Assembly (NCBI GenBank): GCA_902386555.1
Contig: CABMJJ010000008.1
Span: 1-34,146 of the forward strand
Direction of reading: 5' to 3'
Source of the DNA: Candidatus Bilamarchaeum dharawalense
Lineage (GTDB): Archaea; Micrarchaeota; Micrarchaeia; Anstonellales; Bilamarchaeaceae
DNA length: 34,146 nucleotides
Shown here: positions 1 through 6,951 of the stretch, piece after piece
Numbering within the stretch: position 1 is the stretch's first letter
Layout: the number at the start of each line of letters is the position of its first letter
Program-made: the position numbers and the translations under genes
The notes under the pieces: generated by a model
Seen by the model: the letters and a program-made list of their open reading frames with translations, nothing else
Databases searched by the model: none
What the model was told of the DNA's origin: nothing

Positions 1-1
1 G

Positions 2-79
2 GCGGGTGTTACTGAAGTTACAATCAGAAACCGCTACAGGGAACTGAAAAAAGAATTGGGTCTGAAAGTTAATCTGTAG
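2..79 (+). CDS. tfb: Transcription initiation factor IIB (TFB), C-terminal end (partial)
   Basis: Frame 2 reads 25 codons and a TAG stop; the gene begins upstream of the window. The residues AGVTEVTIRNRY followed by a basic helix match the last helices of the second cyclin-like repeat of archaeal TFB, which bridges TBP on the TATA/BRE element and RNA polymerase. Only the C-terminus is visible, so the N-terminal zinc ribbon cannot be checked. A hairpin and T-tract follow directly, so this gene probably ends its own transcript. TFB is not the usual gene next to S17 in the spc cluster, where L29 or the RNase P subunit Rpp29 is more common. Confidence 0.85.
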   Translation, partial: AGVTEVTIRNRYRELKKELGLKVNL

Positions 80-82
80 TTT

Positions 83-135
83 GTGAAACCAAGGTTTCAC
101 ACTTCCTTTTTATTTTTGAATTTTTTTATTCTTAT
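83..135 (+). terminator. Hairpin plus T-tract terminator after tfb
   Basis: An 8-base perfect inverted repeat (GTGAAACC, 83-90; GGTTTCAC, 93-100) lies four bases after the TFB stop and is followed by T-rich sequence to about 135. Archaeal polymerase terminates on T-tracts, with or without a hairpin. This separates tfb from the ribosomal operon. Confidence 0.7.
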
Positions 136-363
136 TATTTTTCAATTCCTACTCCTCGTTCCCCTTCTCAATTCCTTTTTAAACATATGTATCCTAATTA
201 AACCTGCTAACTCTAGCATAGTCACACTCATCCGTGAGGATGAATGGCTAAAGATCAGTGAACACCCCTCGACTCATTATCCTGGGATTTGCTGCTTCAC
301 AAACAAAAAAATAAGTGGTTTCGCAATCACACTCCAGAGAGTGAAACTACAATCGGTGAAAAT
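136..363 (+). promoter_or_regulatory. Probable promoter and structured leader of the S17-L15 operon
   Basis: This stretch holds no convincing gene. A TATA-like TTTTTAAAC (176-184) would place the transcript start near 206, giving a leader of roughly 150 bases. Three small hairpins can be drawn: 228-243 (6 bp closed by a GTGA, GNRA-type tetraloop), 315-330 (6 bp with one G-U pair, TCGC loop) and 330-343 (5 bp, CAGA loop, sharing its first base with the previous stem). The ribosome binding site GGTGA (355-359) lies just before the S17 ATG. The in-frame extension of S17 upstream of 364 was not accepted because it has no Shine-Dalgarno and does not look like S17. Confidence 0.4.
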
Positions 364-666
364 ATGGTAGATAAATGTGATGATAAAAAATGCTTCAAGC
401 ACGGTGGCGTAAAAGTCAGGGGCGAAATCCTAAATGGTAAGGTGGTAAGCTCCAGGGGTAAGCATACGGTTATTGTTGAAAGAACCAAAACCCAATATTT
501 CCCAAAATATAGAAAATGGGCACGTGGTACCTCAAGAATTGCTGCTCACAATCCTGGCTGTATAAATGCCAAGGTAGGTGACATGGTTGATTTGGCCGAG
601 ACAAGAAAGCTCAGCAAAACAAAAGCATGGACCGTTACAGCTATTGTTCAAGGTGAACACCTATGA
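364..666 (+). CDS. rps17: 30S ribosomal protein S17 (uS17)
   Basis: The product is 100 residues and is the archaeal form of uS17, an early-assembling small-subunit protein that binds 16S rRNA. It shows the OB-fold pattern VKVRGEILNGKVV, the RTKTQYFPKYRKW segment and the AHNPGC motif typical of archaeal/eukaryotic S17. The start at 364 is chosen because GGTGA lies just upstream and conserved sequence begins there; a longer reading from 289 would add an atypical N-terminus. This is the first gene of the visible operon. Its TGA overlaps the ATG of L14 (ATGA, 663-666), which suggests translational coupling. Confidence 0.96.
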   Translation: MVDKCDDKKCFKHGGVKVRGEILNGKVVSSRGKHTVIVERTKTQYFPKYRKWARGTSRIAAHNPGCINAKVGDMVDLAETRKLSKTKAWTVTAIVQGEHL

Positions 667-1061
667 AAGGATTGACAAGTACAATTACAAAAACATTAAC
701 TACTGGAACCATATTGACCTGCACTGACAATAGTGGTGCCAAAATGGTTTACATCATCAGTGCCCTTCACTACAAGGGTACAAGAAGCCGAGGACCTCAA
801 CTTGGTATTGGTGATGTGGTTATTGCTTCAGTAAGAAAAGGAAAACCCGACATGGTCAAGAAAGTCGTAAAGGCTTTGATCGTTAGACAAAAGAAAGAGT
901 TCAGAAGGGCAAATGGAGTTAGAATCTCATTCGAAGACAATGCAGCTGTTTTGGTAAACGATGATTTTCTCCCAGTTGGAACTGAAATAAAAGGTGTGGT
1001 GGCCAGGGAAGTCGCAGAACGATTCCCCAAGGTTGCTGCCATCTCTGCAGGGGTTGTTTAA
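663..1061 (+). CDS. rpl14: 50S ribosomal protein L14 (uL14)
   Basis: A 132-residue uL14 of normal archaeal length. Diagnostic segments are CTDNSGAK near residue 21, RSRGPQLGIGD, the VRKGKPDMVKK loop and the GVRISFEDNAAVL stretch. L14 sits on the subunit interface of the large subunit and contributes to intersubunit bridges. The start codon overlaps the S17 stop by four bases. The stop TAA is followed at once by the ATG of L24, with no spacer. Confidence 0.98.
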   Translation: MKGLTSTITKTLTTGTILTCTDNSGAKMVYIISALHYKGTRSRGPQLGIGDVVIASVRKGKPDMVKKVVKALIVRQKKEFRRANGVRISFEDNAAVLVNDDFLPVGTEIKGVVAREVAERFPKVAAISAGVV

Positions 1062-1568
1062 ATGAAATCCGATACTGAAAGAACTAAATTCTACAAGGAA
1101 AAAATCCACAAAAGAAAGAATCGACTTCATGTTCATCTTTCCAAAGAATTGCGTGGAAAATTGAAAGTAAAGAAAAGATCACTTCTGGTTCACAAAGGTG
1201 ACACGGTTCGAGTTATGCGTGGTCCTGAAAAAGGAAAGGAAGCAAAAGTTGGACGTGTTAACGTTATAATGCGTACCATATTCCTTGAGGGCATAACGGC
1301 AAAAACCGCAAAGGGAAAAGAAGTCCCACTTGCAGTTCAGCCATCAAACCTTATGCTTATTTCACTTGAATCCACACCTGAAAGAAAATTATTGTTCAGT
1401 GATGATGCATTCAAGAAAAAAGAAATGAAAAAGGCAGAAGCAAAGACCGAGGCAGCCGAAGCAAAAACAAGCGAGGCCAAGGCAGAAGAGGTAAACTCAC
1501 CTGCCAAAATGCCACATGTACAAGATGCAAAGAATCTGAAGATGGATACTGATCAAAAAATAAGGTGA
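1062..1568 (+). CDS. rpl24: 50S ribosomal protein L24 (uL24) with Lys/Ala/Glu-rich C-terminal tail
   Basis: The 168-residue product carries a KOW motif around residues 45-66 (HKGDTVRVMRGPEKGKEAKV) and the following QPSNLMLI segment of archaeal L24, which binds 23S rRNA early in assembly near the exit tunnel. Archaeal L24 is usually about 120 residues. Here residues 118-168 form a low-complexity, probably disordered tail rich in Lys, Ala and Glu. The gene starts directly after L14 and is followed by a GGTGAT ribosome binding site for S4e. Confidence 0.96.
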   Translation: MKSDTERTKFYKEKIHKRKNRLHVHLSKELRGKLKVKKRSLLVHKGDTVRVMRGPEKGKEAKVGRVNVIMRTIFLEGITAKTAKGKEVPLAVQPSNLMLISLESTPERKLLFSDDAFKKKEMKKAEAKTEAAEAKTSEAKAEEVNSPAKMPHVQDAKNLKMDTDQKIR

Positions 1569-1575
1569 TATTACC

Positions 1576-2289
1576 ATGGCAAAACGAGGAGGAACTAAAC
1601 ACTTGAAAAGAATTGCTTCTCCAAAAGCGATTCCTGTTCATGATAGAAAAGAAAGAAAATGGATGATCAAAGCAATTGGCGGTCCGCACCCAAAAAAGAA
1701 CTCAATTCCATTGGGCGTACTTGTGCGTGATGTGCTTAAAGTTGCCACAACCCTACGAGAAGTCCGAAAGGTACTATCCAATAGATTAGTACTGGTGGAT
1801 GGAAAAGCGCGTACCGATGAAAAATTCACAGTTGGGCTTATGGATGTTGTCTCATTCCCAAAAAGCGGAAAGAACTTCCGAATTGTTGTTGATCACAAGG
1901 GTAGATTGTTACCAGTTGAAATCAGCAAAGAAAAAGCCGAAATGAAAATTTGTAAAGTTGTTAAAAAACACACCATTCCCGGTGGCAAGCTGAATTTCAC
2001 ATTCCACGATGGCAGAAATATGCTTGGTGATAACCATGTACGAGTCGGTGACAGTGTTCTACTTACTCTTTCTGATGGTAAAATGAAAAACCACCTTAAG
2101 AGGGATAAAGGCTCTCGCTGTCTTGTCATGGAAGGTACACATGCTGGAAAAATCGTTACACTAAAAGATATTATCGAGAGAAAAGGAGGCAAGCCTTCTG
2201 AAGCAATTGTACAAGATAGTAAAGAAGAATTCATTACAGTTGCTAAATATCTCTTCGTTGTAGACGAGAATTTTAAGGGTGAAAGCTGA
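1576..2289 (+). CDS. rps4e: 30S ribosomal protein S4e (eS4)
   Basis: A 237-residue eS4, a small-subunit protein found only in archaea and eukaryotes. The N-terminal HLKRIASPKAIPVHDRKERK is diagnostic. It is followed by an S4-type RNA-binding domain (about residues 43-105, VLVDGKARTDEKF) and a C-terminal KOW-like segment (EGTHAGKIVTLKDI). The start ATG is seven bases after GGTGAT (1564-1569). The stop TGA shares one base with the L5 ATG. Confidence 0.98.
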   Translation: MAKRGGTKHLKRIASPKAIPVHDRKERKWMIKAIGGPHPKKNSIPLGVLVRDVLKVATTLREVRKVLSNRLVLVDGKARTDEKFTVGLMDVVSFPKSGKNFRIVVDHKGRLLPVEISKEKAEMKICKVVKKHTIPGGKLNFTFHDGRNMLGDNHVRVGDSVLLTLSDGKMKNHLKRDKGSRCLVMEGTHAGKIVTLKDIIERKGGKPSEAIVQDSKEEFITVAKYLFVVDENFKGES

Positions 2290-2801
2290 TGACCGAAAAT
2301 AAAATGCGCGAAATATTAATCGAAAAAGTCACAGTAAATATTGGTGTTGGTGCACCGGGTGACAAACTCGAACATGCCAAAGGTCTACTTGAAAGGCTCA
2401 CCGATGGTAAGGCTGTTGAAACCCACGCTCGAAGGAGAGATCCAGTCTTCAAATTAAGAAAGGGACTTCCCATAGGTGCAAAGGTTACCCTCCGTGGTGA
2501 AGGAGCGAAAACTTTTCTGGACAAAGCACTTAATGCAAAAAGAAGACAACTCAAGTCTTCAAATTTTGATAGACAGGGTAATTTTGCATTTGGTATTCAC
2601 GAATACATTGACTTTCCAGGTGCAAAATACGACCCAGGAATCGCAATGTTTGGTTTTGACATCTGTGTCTCTTTGGCACGTAAGGGTGGGAGAGTTTCCA
2701 TAAGAAAACTTAGGCCATCAAATGTTGGAAGACACCACCGAGTAACCAGAGACGAGGCCATGGACTTTGCAAAAAATAGCCTTGCTGTGAAAATTGAGTG
2801 A
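2289..2801 (+). CDS. rpl5: 50S ribosomal protein L5 (uL5)
   Basis: A 170-residue archaeal L5, which binds 5S rRNA in the central protuberance. Recognisable parts are the N-terminal MREILIEKVTVNIGVG, the LRKGLPIGAKVTLRG loop and the FGIHEYIDFPGAKYDP motif. The A of the start codon is the last base of the S4e stop (TGATG), so initiation is probably coupled. The length is normal for archaea. Confidence 0.98.
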   Translation: MTENKMREILIEKVTVNIGVGAPGDKLEHAKGLLERLTDGKAVETHARRRDPVFKLRKGLPIGAKVTLRGEGAKTFLDKALNAKRRQLKSSNFDRQGNFAFGIHEYIDFPGAKYDPGIAMFGFDICVSLARKGGRVSIRKLRPSNVGRHHRVTRDEAMDFAKNSLAVKIE

Positions 2802-2806
2802 TTTTT

Positions 2807-2971
2807 ATGACACCATTACATTCAGATGAAAAATTTAAGGGGAAAGGAAAGCGAGTATGTCGAAATTGCGGCAACTCTAGAGCCCTGATAAGAAAATACA
2901 GGCTTCTAGTGTGCAGAAGATGCTTTAGAGAAATGGCTGAAAGCATCGGTTTCCGCAAATACGGAGGTTGA
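2807..2971 (+). CDS. rps14: 30S ribosomal protein S14, zinc-binding (uS14)
   Basis: A 54-residue protein. It has the two CxxC pairs of the archaeal/eukaryotic zinc S14 (VCRNCG at residues 17-22 and VCRRCF at 35-40) and the terminal pattern CFREMAESIGFRKYGG. S14 sits in the head of the small subunit next to S3 and S10. It starts five bases after the L5 stop and ends five bases before S8, which is its expected place in the operon. All four cysteines are present. Confidence 0.97.
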   Translation: MTPLHSDEKFKGKGKRVCRNCGNSRALIRKYRLLVCRRCFREMAESIGFRKYGG

Positions 2972-2975
2972 AAAC

Positions 2976-3359
2976 ATGACAGATCATTTAGCTGACGCTT
3001 TGAATACAATAAAAACCCATGAAACTGTTGGGCAGAATGTCTGCACAGTTAAGGCAACTAAAATTGTTGGTGATATTCTCAAAGTCCTTAAAGACCACAA
3101 ATATCTTAAGGACTACAAGAAACTTGACGACGGCCGCGGAGGTTGGTTTGAAGTCCATCTGGACGGTAGAATCAATGACTGTGGTGTTATCAAACCAAGA
3201 ATGCCAGTAAAAAGAAACGAATGGGCAAAAAGGGAACAGGAATTCATTCCAGGTTTTGGTGTTGGTCTATTAATAGTATCAACATCCAGCGGAATCATGA
3301 CAAATGCTGAAGCAGAAAAAAAGCACGTTGGGGGAAGGCTCCTGGCTTACTTCTATTAG
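2976..3359 (+). CDS. rps8: 30S ribosomal protein S8 (uS8)
   Basis: A 127-residue uS8, a primary 16S rRNA binder in the central domain. It begins with DHLADALNTIKTHE and ends with the conserved IVSTSSGIMTNAEAEKKHVGGRLLAYFY, in which STSSGIMT is the rRNA-binding signature. The start ATG at 2976 follows a GGTTGA element that overlaps the S14 stop. In many bacteria S8 represses its operon by binding a 16S-like mRNA structure; nothing here shows that directly. Confidence 0.98.
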   Translation: MTDHLADALNTIKTHETVGQNVCTVKATKIVGDILKVLKDHKYLKDYKKLDDGRGGWFEVHLDGRINDCGVIKPRMPVKRNEWAKREQEFIPGFGVGLLIVSTSSGIMTNAEAEKKHVGGRLLAYFY

Positions 3360-3368
3360 GTGTTGATC

Positions 3369-3854
3369 ATGGAAATTCCAAAAGGTGTTACTGTAAAAAT
3401 CGAGGGCCAAAAGCTCACTGCCAAGGGACCTCAAGGCGAAGTTTCCAAAACCTTTGCAAAAAGCGTTTCTGTGAAAGTTGAAGGAAATAACGTAGAAGTT
3501 TCTTCACCGTCAAAGGCGCTTAATGGTACAAGCGAAGCAATGGTAAAAAACATGCTTCTCGGGGTAAGTGAAGGGTACACTAGAAATTTTAAACTACTCT
3601 ATGCTCACTTTCCAATTACCATCGAATCCAAGGGTCATGATGTAACAATCAAAAACTTCCTTGGTGAAAAACAACCAAGAAAAACCAAATCCATTGGAGC
3701 AACAAAAATCCAAGCAAAGGGTCAAAGTGTTACTGTTTCAGGACCAGATAAGGAAGCGGTTGGTCAGACAATTGCAAACCTTATCACCGCCATGAGGATT
3801 AGAGATAAAGACGGCAGAATCTTCCAAGATGGGATCTATAATCAAGAAGGGTGA
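3369..3854 (+). CDS. rpl6: 50S ribosomal protein L6 (uL6)
   Basis: With the ATG at 3369 the product is 161 residues. This start is preferred over the in-frame GTG at 3360 because the GGTG at 3359-3362 then serves as Shine-Dalgarno and the product begins MEIPKGVTVKIEG, the normal L6 N-terminus. Two L6 repeats are visible: residues about 1-80, and about 81-161 with LYAHFPITIES and a terminal KDGRIFQDGIYNQEG. L6 lies near the GTPase-associated region and sarcin-ricin loop of the large subunit. Confidence 0.97.
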   Translation: MEIPKGVTVKIEGQKLTAKGPQGEVSKTFAKSVSVKVEGNNVEVSSPSKALNGTSEAMVKNMLLGVSEGYTRNFKLLYAHFPITIESKGHDVTIKNFLGEKQPRKTKSIGATKIQAKGQSVTVSGPDKEAVGQTIANLITAMRIRDKDGRIFQDGIYNQEG

Positions 3855-3860
3855 TGTTCA

Positions 3861-4322
3861 ATGATAACTAAAAAGAAAAAACCTAAATTTAATGTTTTGA
3901 ACCTCGGATTCTTCAAAAGCGTTAAGGCAAGATGGAGAAAACCAAGAGGTACTCACAACAAGAAAAGAATGAAGTTCAAATGGGCCGGAGCATTACCAAA
4001 GATTGGCTACAAAAATGCAGCTGAAGTCAGAGGTCTGAGAGCTGGTCTGAAAGAAGTTCTTGTTCATAATTTAACTGAACTTGAGGGTCTCAAAAATGTT
4101 CTAGTCAGAATTGCCTCGGGTGTAGGTGGAAAAAAGCGAAAGCTTCTTGTGGACAAGGCAAAGACACTTGGTCTGAGAGTAGTTAACCTTGGTGGAGAAA
4201 AAAAGGAATTCGTGCCAAGGTCCTCGAATGGCAAATCGTTCAAGAACGATCTTGACAAAGCAAAAAAGCCAGAGACTAGGAAAGCAGTAGCTAACAAACC
4301 AAAAAAAGGTGAACATTCATGA
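3861..4322 (+). CDS. rpl32e: 50S ribosomal protein L32e (eL32)
   Basis: A 153-residue eL32, specific to archaea and eukaryotes. The core ARWRKPRGTHNKKRMK, PKIGYKNAAEVRGL and a VLVHN segment are diagnostic. The last 30 or so residues are a Lys-rich tail. The ribosome binding site GGGTGATG overlaps the L6 stop. The TGA stop overlaps the ATG of L19e by four bases. Confidence 0.96.
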   Translation: MITKKKKPKFNVLNLGFFKSVKARWRKPRGTHNKKRMKFKWAGALPKIGYKNAAEVRGLRAGLKEVLVHNLTELEGLKNVLVRIASGVGGKKRKLLVDKAKTLGLRVVNLGGEKKEFVPRSSNGKSFKNDLDKAKKPETRKAVANKPKKGEHS

Positions 4323-4870
4323 CAATTGCAACTGTAAGAAGGCTTGCGGCTGATATTTTCAACGTAGGCGAAAATAAAATTAGGATAAGTCCTGATGGTT
4401 TGAAAGATGCAGAAGGTGCACTTACCCGATCTGATGTTAAAAGCCTTATTGAAAAGGGCGTGGTAACAAAAAAACCAAATCTTGGTCGAGCCAGCACCAA
4501 AAAGCGTTTCAGAAGAGGTCATGGTCACAGAAAAGGAAGCAGCACCATCAACAGCAAAGAAGTCTGGATGATGAAAATTCGTGCACAGAGAAAATTCCTG
4601 AATCTACTACTTTCAACCGGAGCGGTAAAAAACAAAGACCGACGTATACTATACAGTAAATTAAAGAGTGGTATCTTCAGAAACAAAAAAGCATTCCTGC
4701 TTTATTTGAAGGACAACAAATTTGTTCCAAATGAATTCGAGCCACCCAAAGCAGAATACACTCCAAAGCCAAAAAAAGCACCAAAGCAAAAAAAGGCTGC
4801 GGTTGCAAAAACACCGGAAGTTAAAAAAACCGAACCTGTTTCCGAACCAAAAAAAGGTGAAAAACAATGA
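4319..4870 (+). CDS. rpl19e: 50S ribosomal protein L19e (eL19) with Lys/Pro-rich tail
   Basis: A 183-residue eL19, which in archaea and eukaryotes contributes to intersubunit contacts and lies near the tunnel exit. Characteristic stretches are TVRRLAADIFNVGENKIRI, the RRGHGHRKGSS basic loop and a helical WMMKIRAQRKFL segment. Residues about 140-183 form a low-complexity Lys/Pro/Ala tail. Archaeal L19e is commonly near 150 residues, so this is another C-terminal extension like that of L24. Both ends overlap neighbouring genes by four bases. Confidence 0.97.
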   Translation: MTIATVRRLAADIFNVGENKIRISPDGLKDAEGALTRSDVKSLIEKGVVTKKPNLGRASTKKRFRRGHGHRKGSSTINSKEVWMMKIRAQRKFLNLLLSTGAVKNKDRRILYSKLKSGIFRNKKAFLLYLKDNKFVPNEFEPPKAEYTPKPKKAPKQKKAAVAKTPEVKKTEPVSEPKKGEKQ

Positions 4871-5364
4871 CAAAAGCATCTGGTCCTAGCTTCAAAGTAT
4901 ATTTCAGAAGACGAAGAGAAGGTAAAACCAACTTTGCAAAAAGACTTGCACTGGTACGCGGAGGAAAAACCAGAATGGTGGTGCGCCGAAGCAACAAAAG
5001 CATACTAGTTCAGTTCATTGACTTTGATCCAAAGGGTGACAAGACCCTTCTCACGGTTACTAGTACACACCTTTCAAAAACCTATCAATGGCCATCCAAG
5101 AGAAATGTTTGGACTGCCTACTTGGCTGGGTTAATGGCTGGTAAATTAGCACAGAAAAAAGGTGTCAAGGAATTTGTATTAGACATGGGCATGTACACTG
5201 CTTCCAAAGGTTCAGTGATTTTTGCTGCTCAGAAAGGAGCATCCGATGCTGGCATGGCAACACTCTACGATAAGGAAAAAGTTCCAGAGGCCAAGATTGC
5301 AAATCCTCCTGACAAATACAAAAGCATGTTCAACGAAGTCAAAACTAAAATTATGGCAGGTTAA
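4867..5364 (+). CDS. rpl18: 50S ribosomal protein L18 (uL18)
   Basis: A 165-residue archaeal uL18, the second 5S rRNA-binding protein of this operon with L5. It shows YFRRRREGKTNFAKRLAL near the N-terminus, RLVVRRSN-like MVVRRSNKSILVQ, and the AYLAGLMAGKLAQKKGVKEFVLDMG block. The start overlaps L19e (ATGA) and the TAA stop shares a base with the first possible ATG of S5. Length is slightly short for archaeal L18, which is often near 190. Confidence 0.96.
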   Translation: MTKASGPSFKVYFRRRREGKTNFAKRLALVRGGKTRMVVRRSNKSILVQFIDFDPKGDKTLLTVTSTHLSKTYQWPSKRNVWTAYLAGLMAGKLAQKKGVKEFVLDMGMYTASKGSVIFAAQKGASDAGMATLYDKEKVPEAKIANPPDKYKSMFNEVKTKIMAG

Positions 5365-5375
5365 TGGTGATATTG

Positions 5376-6002
5376 ATGGCAGAAAAAATAAAAACTGTTG
5401 ATAAAGAATCCTGGCAACCAAGAACAGGTCTTGGAATCAAGGTCAAGAATGGTGAAATAACCACTCTTGAAGAAGTTCTTGAATCTGGTAAACCAATTCT
5501 CGAACCAGAAATTGTAGACATTCTATTGCCAGATATGGAATCTGAAAATCTTCAGATAAAAACAACCCAAAGAGTTACTGACTCTGGTAAAAGAGCCAAA
5601 TTCCGTGTTGTTGCAGTTATCGGAGATAAAAAAGGCCATGTTGGTCTTGGTGTTGGTAAAAGCGACGAGCTCAAACCAGCAATGGACTATGCTGTTCGCG
5701 ATGCAAAAAAACACATGATATCCGTTAGAACCGGATGCGGCAGTTGGGAGTGCAAATGCGCTTTCAGACACTCGGTTTTGTCAAAGACCATTGGTAAGGA
5801 AGGTAGTACCATAATCACATTGAAACCAGCACCACGTGGTCTTGGTCTGGCTGGAAATGATATAGTTAGAAAAGTCTTGGGTATGGCAGGTGTGAAAGAT
5901 GTTTGGAGCTCCATGCAGGGCGGTAAAAACATCTACAACATGGCTGTTGCAACCATGAAAGCTCTTGATGGACTAAACACCCTTAGACCAAGGGCAGAAT
6001 GA
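5376..6002 (+). CDS. rps5: 30S ribosomal protein S5 (uS5)
   Basis: With the ATG at 5376 the product is 208 residues. The GGTGA at 5367-5371 is correctly spaced for this start; the ATG at 5364 would overlap L18 and has no Shine-Dalgarno of its own. The double-stranded RNA-binding S5 domain (RVTDSGKRAKFRVVAVIGDKK) and the C-terminal S5 domain (GSTIITLKPAPRGLGLAGND) are intact. An archaeal GSWECKCAF segment is present. S5 helps shape the mRNA entry region and translational accuracy. Confidence 0.97.
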   Translation: MAEKIKTVDKESWQPRTGLGIKVKNGEITTLEEVLESGKPILEPEIVDILLPDMESENLQIKTTQRVTDSGKRAKFRVVAVIGDKKGHVGLGVGKSDELKPAMDYAVRDAKKHMISVRTGCGSWECKCAFRHSVLSKTIGKEGSTIITLKPAPRGLGLAGNDIVRKVLGMAGVKDVWSSMQGGKNIYNMAVATMKALDGLNTLRPRAE

Positions 6003-6012
6003 GGGGTTAATC

Positions 6013-6444
6013 ATGAAAATCGCTGTATTACGTGTAAGAGGAATAAGAAAAGTTGATCCTAAAATAAGAAAGACATTTGAACTTCTTAGACTTCAGAAAC
6101 CAAATCATTGTGTTTTGGTGGACGATTCTCCTCAGACTCTAGGTATGCTTTCCATTGTGAAAGACTATGTAACCTATGGTCCAGTGGACGAAGAAACAAT
6201 ATCTGCGCTTTTATACAAGCGTGGACGAAAAGGTGCAGCACTTCTGCGATCTATTCTGAAAGAAGAGCAAATCAAGGAGGCTGCAAAAAGCATTTTTGCT
6301 GGCAAGAAAACTGTGGATTATGTAAATCCTGTTTTCAGATTGAATCCGCCTTCAAAAGGCCATAAGAACATTAAGGCAAACTATCCAGAAGGTTCGCTCG
6401 GAAAAAGAGAAAGCATGAGCATACTTCTGCGAAAAATGATGTGA
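6013..6444 (+). CDS. rpl30: 50S ribosomal protein L30 (uL30)
   Basis: A 143-residue archaeal-type L30, longer than the bacterial 60-residue form. The ferredoxin-like core begins MKIAVLRVRGIRKVDPKI, followed by TFELLRLQKPNHCVLVDDSP. The archaeal C-terminal part contains FRLNPPSKGHKNIKANYPEG. GGGGTTAATC precedes the ATG. The gene lies between S5 and L15 as in other archaea. Confidence 0.97.
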   Translation: MKIAVLRVRGIRKVDPKIRKTFELLRLQKPNHCVLVDDSPQTLGMLSIVKDYVTYGPVDEETISALLYKRGRKGAALLRSILKEEQIKEAAKSIFAGKKTVDYVNPVFRLNPPSKGHKNIKANYPEGSLGKRESMSILLRKMM

Positions 6445-6448
6445 TCAC

Positions 6449-6880
6449 ATGAGTAGAAGACAAAAAGGACAAAAAAGCGGTTATTTAGGTCACAGAACCC
6501 ATGGTCGCGGTAATGTAAAAAATAGAAGAGGTAGTGGTAATCGCGGTGGCCGTGGTATGGGTGGTGCCTGTAAGCACAAAAACAGTTGGATTGTAAAAAA
6601 TGCACCTGGTTACTTTGGTAAAACCGGATTTGTTAACGTCACCCGAAAGGGAGTTGACACAGTTAATCTTTACGAGATCAATCAGAAAGCCCTTCTCAAC
6701 AAACTGGAAAAGAAAGATGGTAAATATCACTTTGATTTCAAAGGTAAAGTCCTTGCAACCGGTGATGTTACCGTACCACTTTCAATCAAGGCACTTTGCT
6801 GGAGTAAGAATGTTGAGAAGAAACTCAGCGAAGCTGGCGGACAGATTGTAAAAATAGAAGCCAAAGCAAAAGCAGCTTAA
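6449..6880 (+). CDS. rpl15: 50S ribosomal protein L15 (uL15)
   Basis: A 143-residue uL15, last ribosomal gene of the run. The Gly/Arg-rich N-terminal arm (GHRTHGRGNVKNRRGSGNRG) penetrates 23S rRNA in known structures. The globular part ends with LSEAGGQIVKIEAKAKA. The short spacer before it contains the palindrome GTGATCAC, which includes GTGATC complementary to the 16S 3' end. The gene is followed by a T-rich stretch and a new promoter for secY. Confidence 0.97.
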   Translation: MSRRQKGQKSGYLGHRTHGRGNVKNRRGSGNRGGRGMGGACKHKNSWIVKNAPGYFGKTGFVNVTRKGVDTVNLYEINQKALLNKLEKKDGKYHFDFKGKVLATGDVTVPLSIKALCWSKNVEKKLSEAGGQIVKIEAKAKAA

Positions 6881-6900
6881 TTTTTATTTTTCTTTATATT
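6881..6900 (+). terminator. T-tract terminator after L15
   Basis: The 20 bases after the L15 stop are almost all T, with runs of five. Archaeal polymerase can terminate on such tracts without a hairpin. A TATA box for secY follows within 20 bases, which supports a transcript boundary here. Confidence 0.5.
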
Positions 6901-6910
6901 TAGCAAATAA

Positions 6911-6924
6911 AAAGATTTATAAAA
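6911..6924 (+). promoter_or_regulatory. Promoter of secY (BRE-like plus TATA box)
   Basis: TTTATAAAA at 6916-6924 follows purine-rich AAAGA. The box is centred about 32 bases before the secY ATG, so transcription should start only a few bases before it. No Shine-Dalgarno is present upstream of the ATG, in contrast to the genes inside the operon, so the message looks nearly leaderless. Confidence 0.65.
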
Positions 6925-6951
6925 TTAAATTGAAACAAATAGCTGATTTTA

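Noticed and set aside
225-345. Possible tRNA or C/D box RNA upstream of S17
   Set aside because: No T-loop GTTCRA with acceptor pairing and no proper box C plus box D pair; kept only as a structured leader.
83-370. 95-codon open frame after tfb
   Set aside because: It starts with GTG inside the terminator hairpin, is rich in Phe/Leu from the T-tract, and crosses the S17 start; composition fits untranslated sequence.
4064-4528. 154-codon frame on the minus strand
   Set aside because: Antisense to L32e and L19e, which are certain; rich in Phe/Ser as expected for the reverse of Lys-rich genes.
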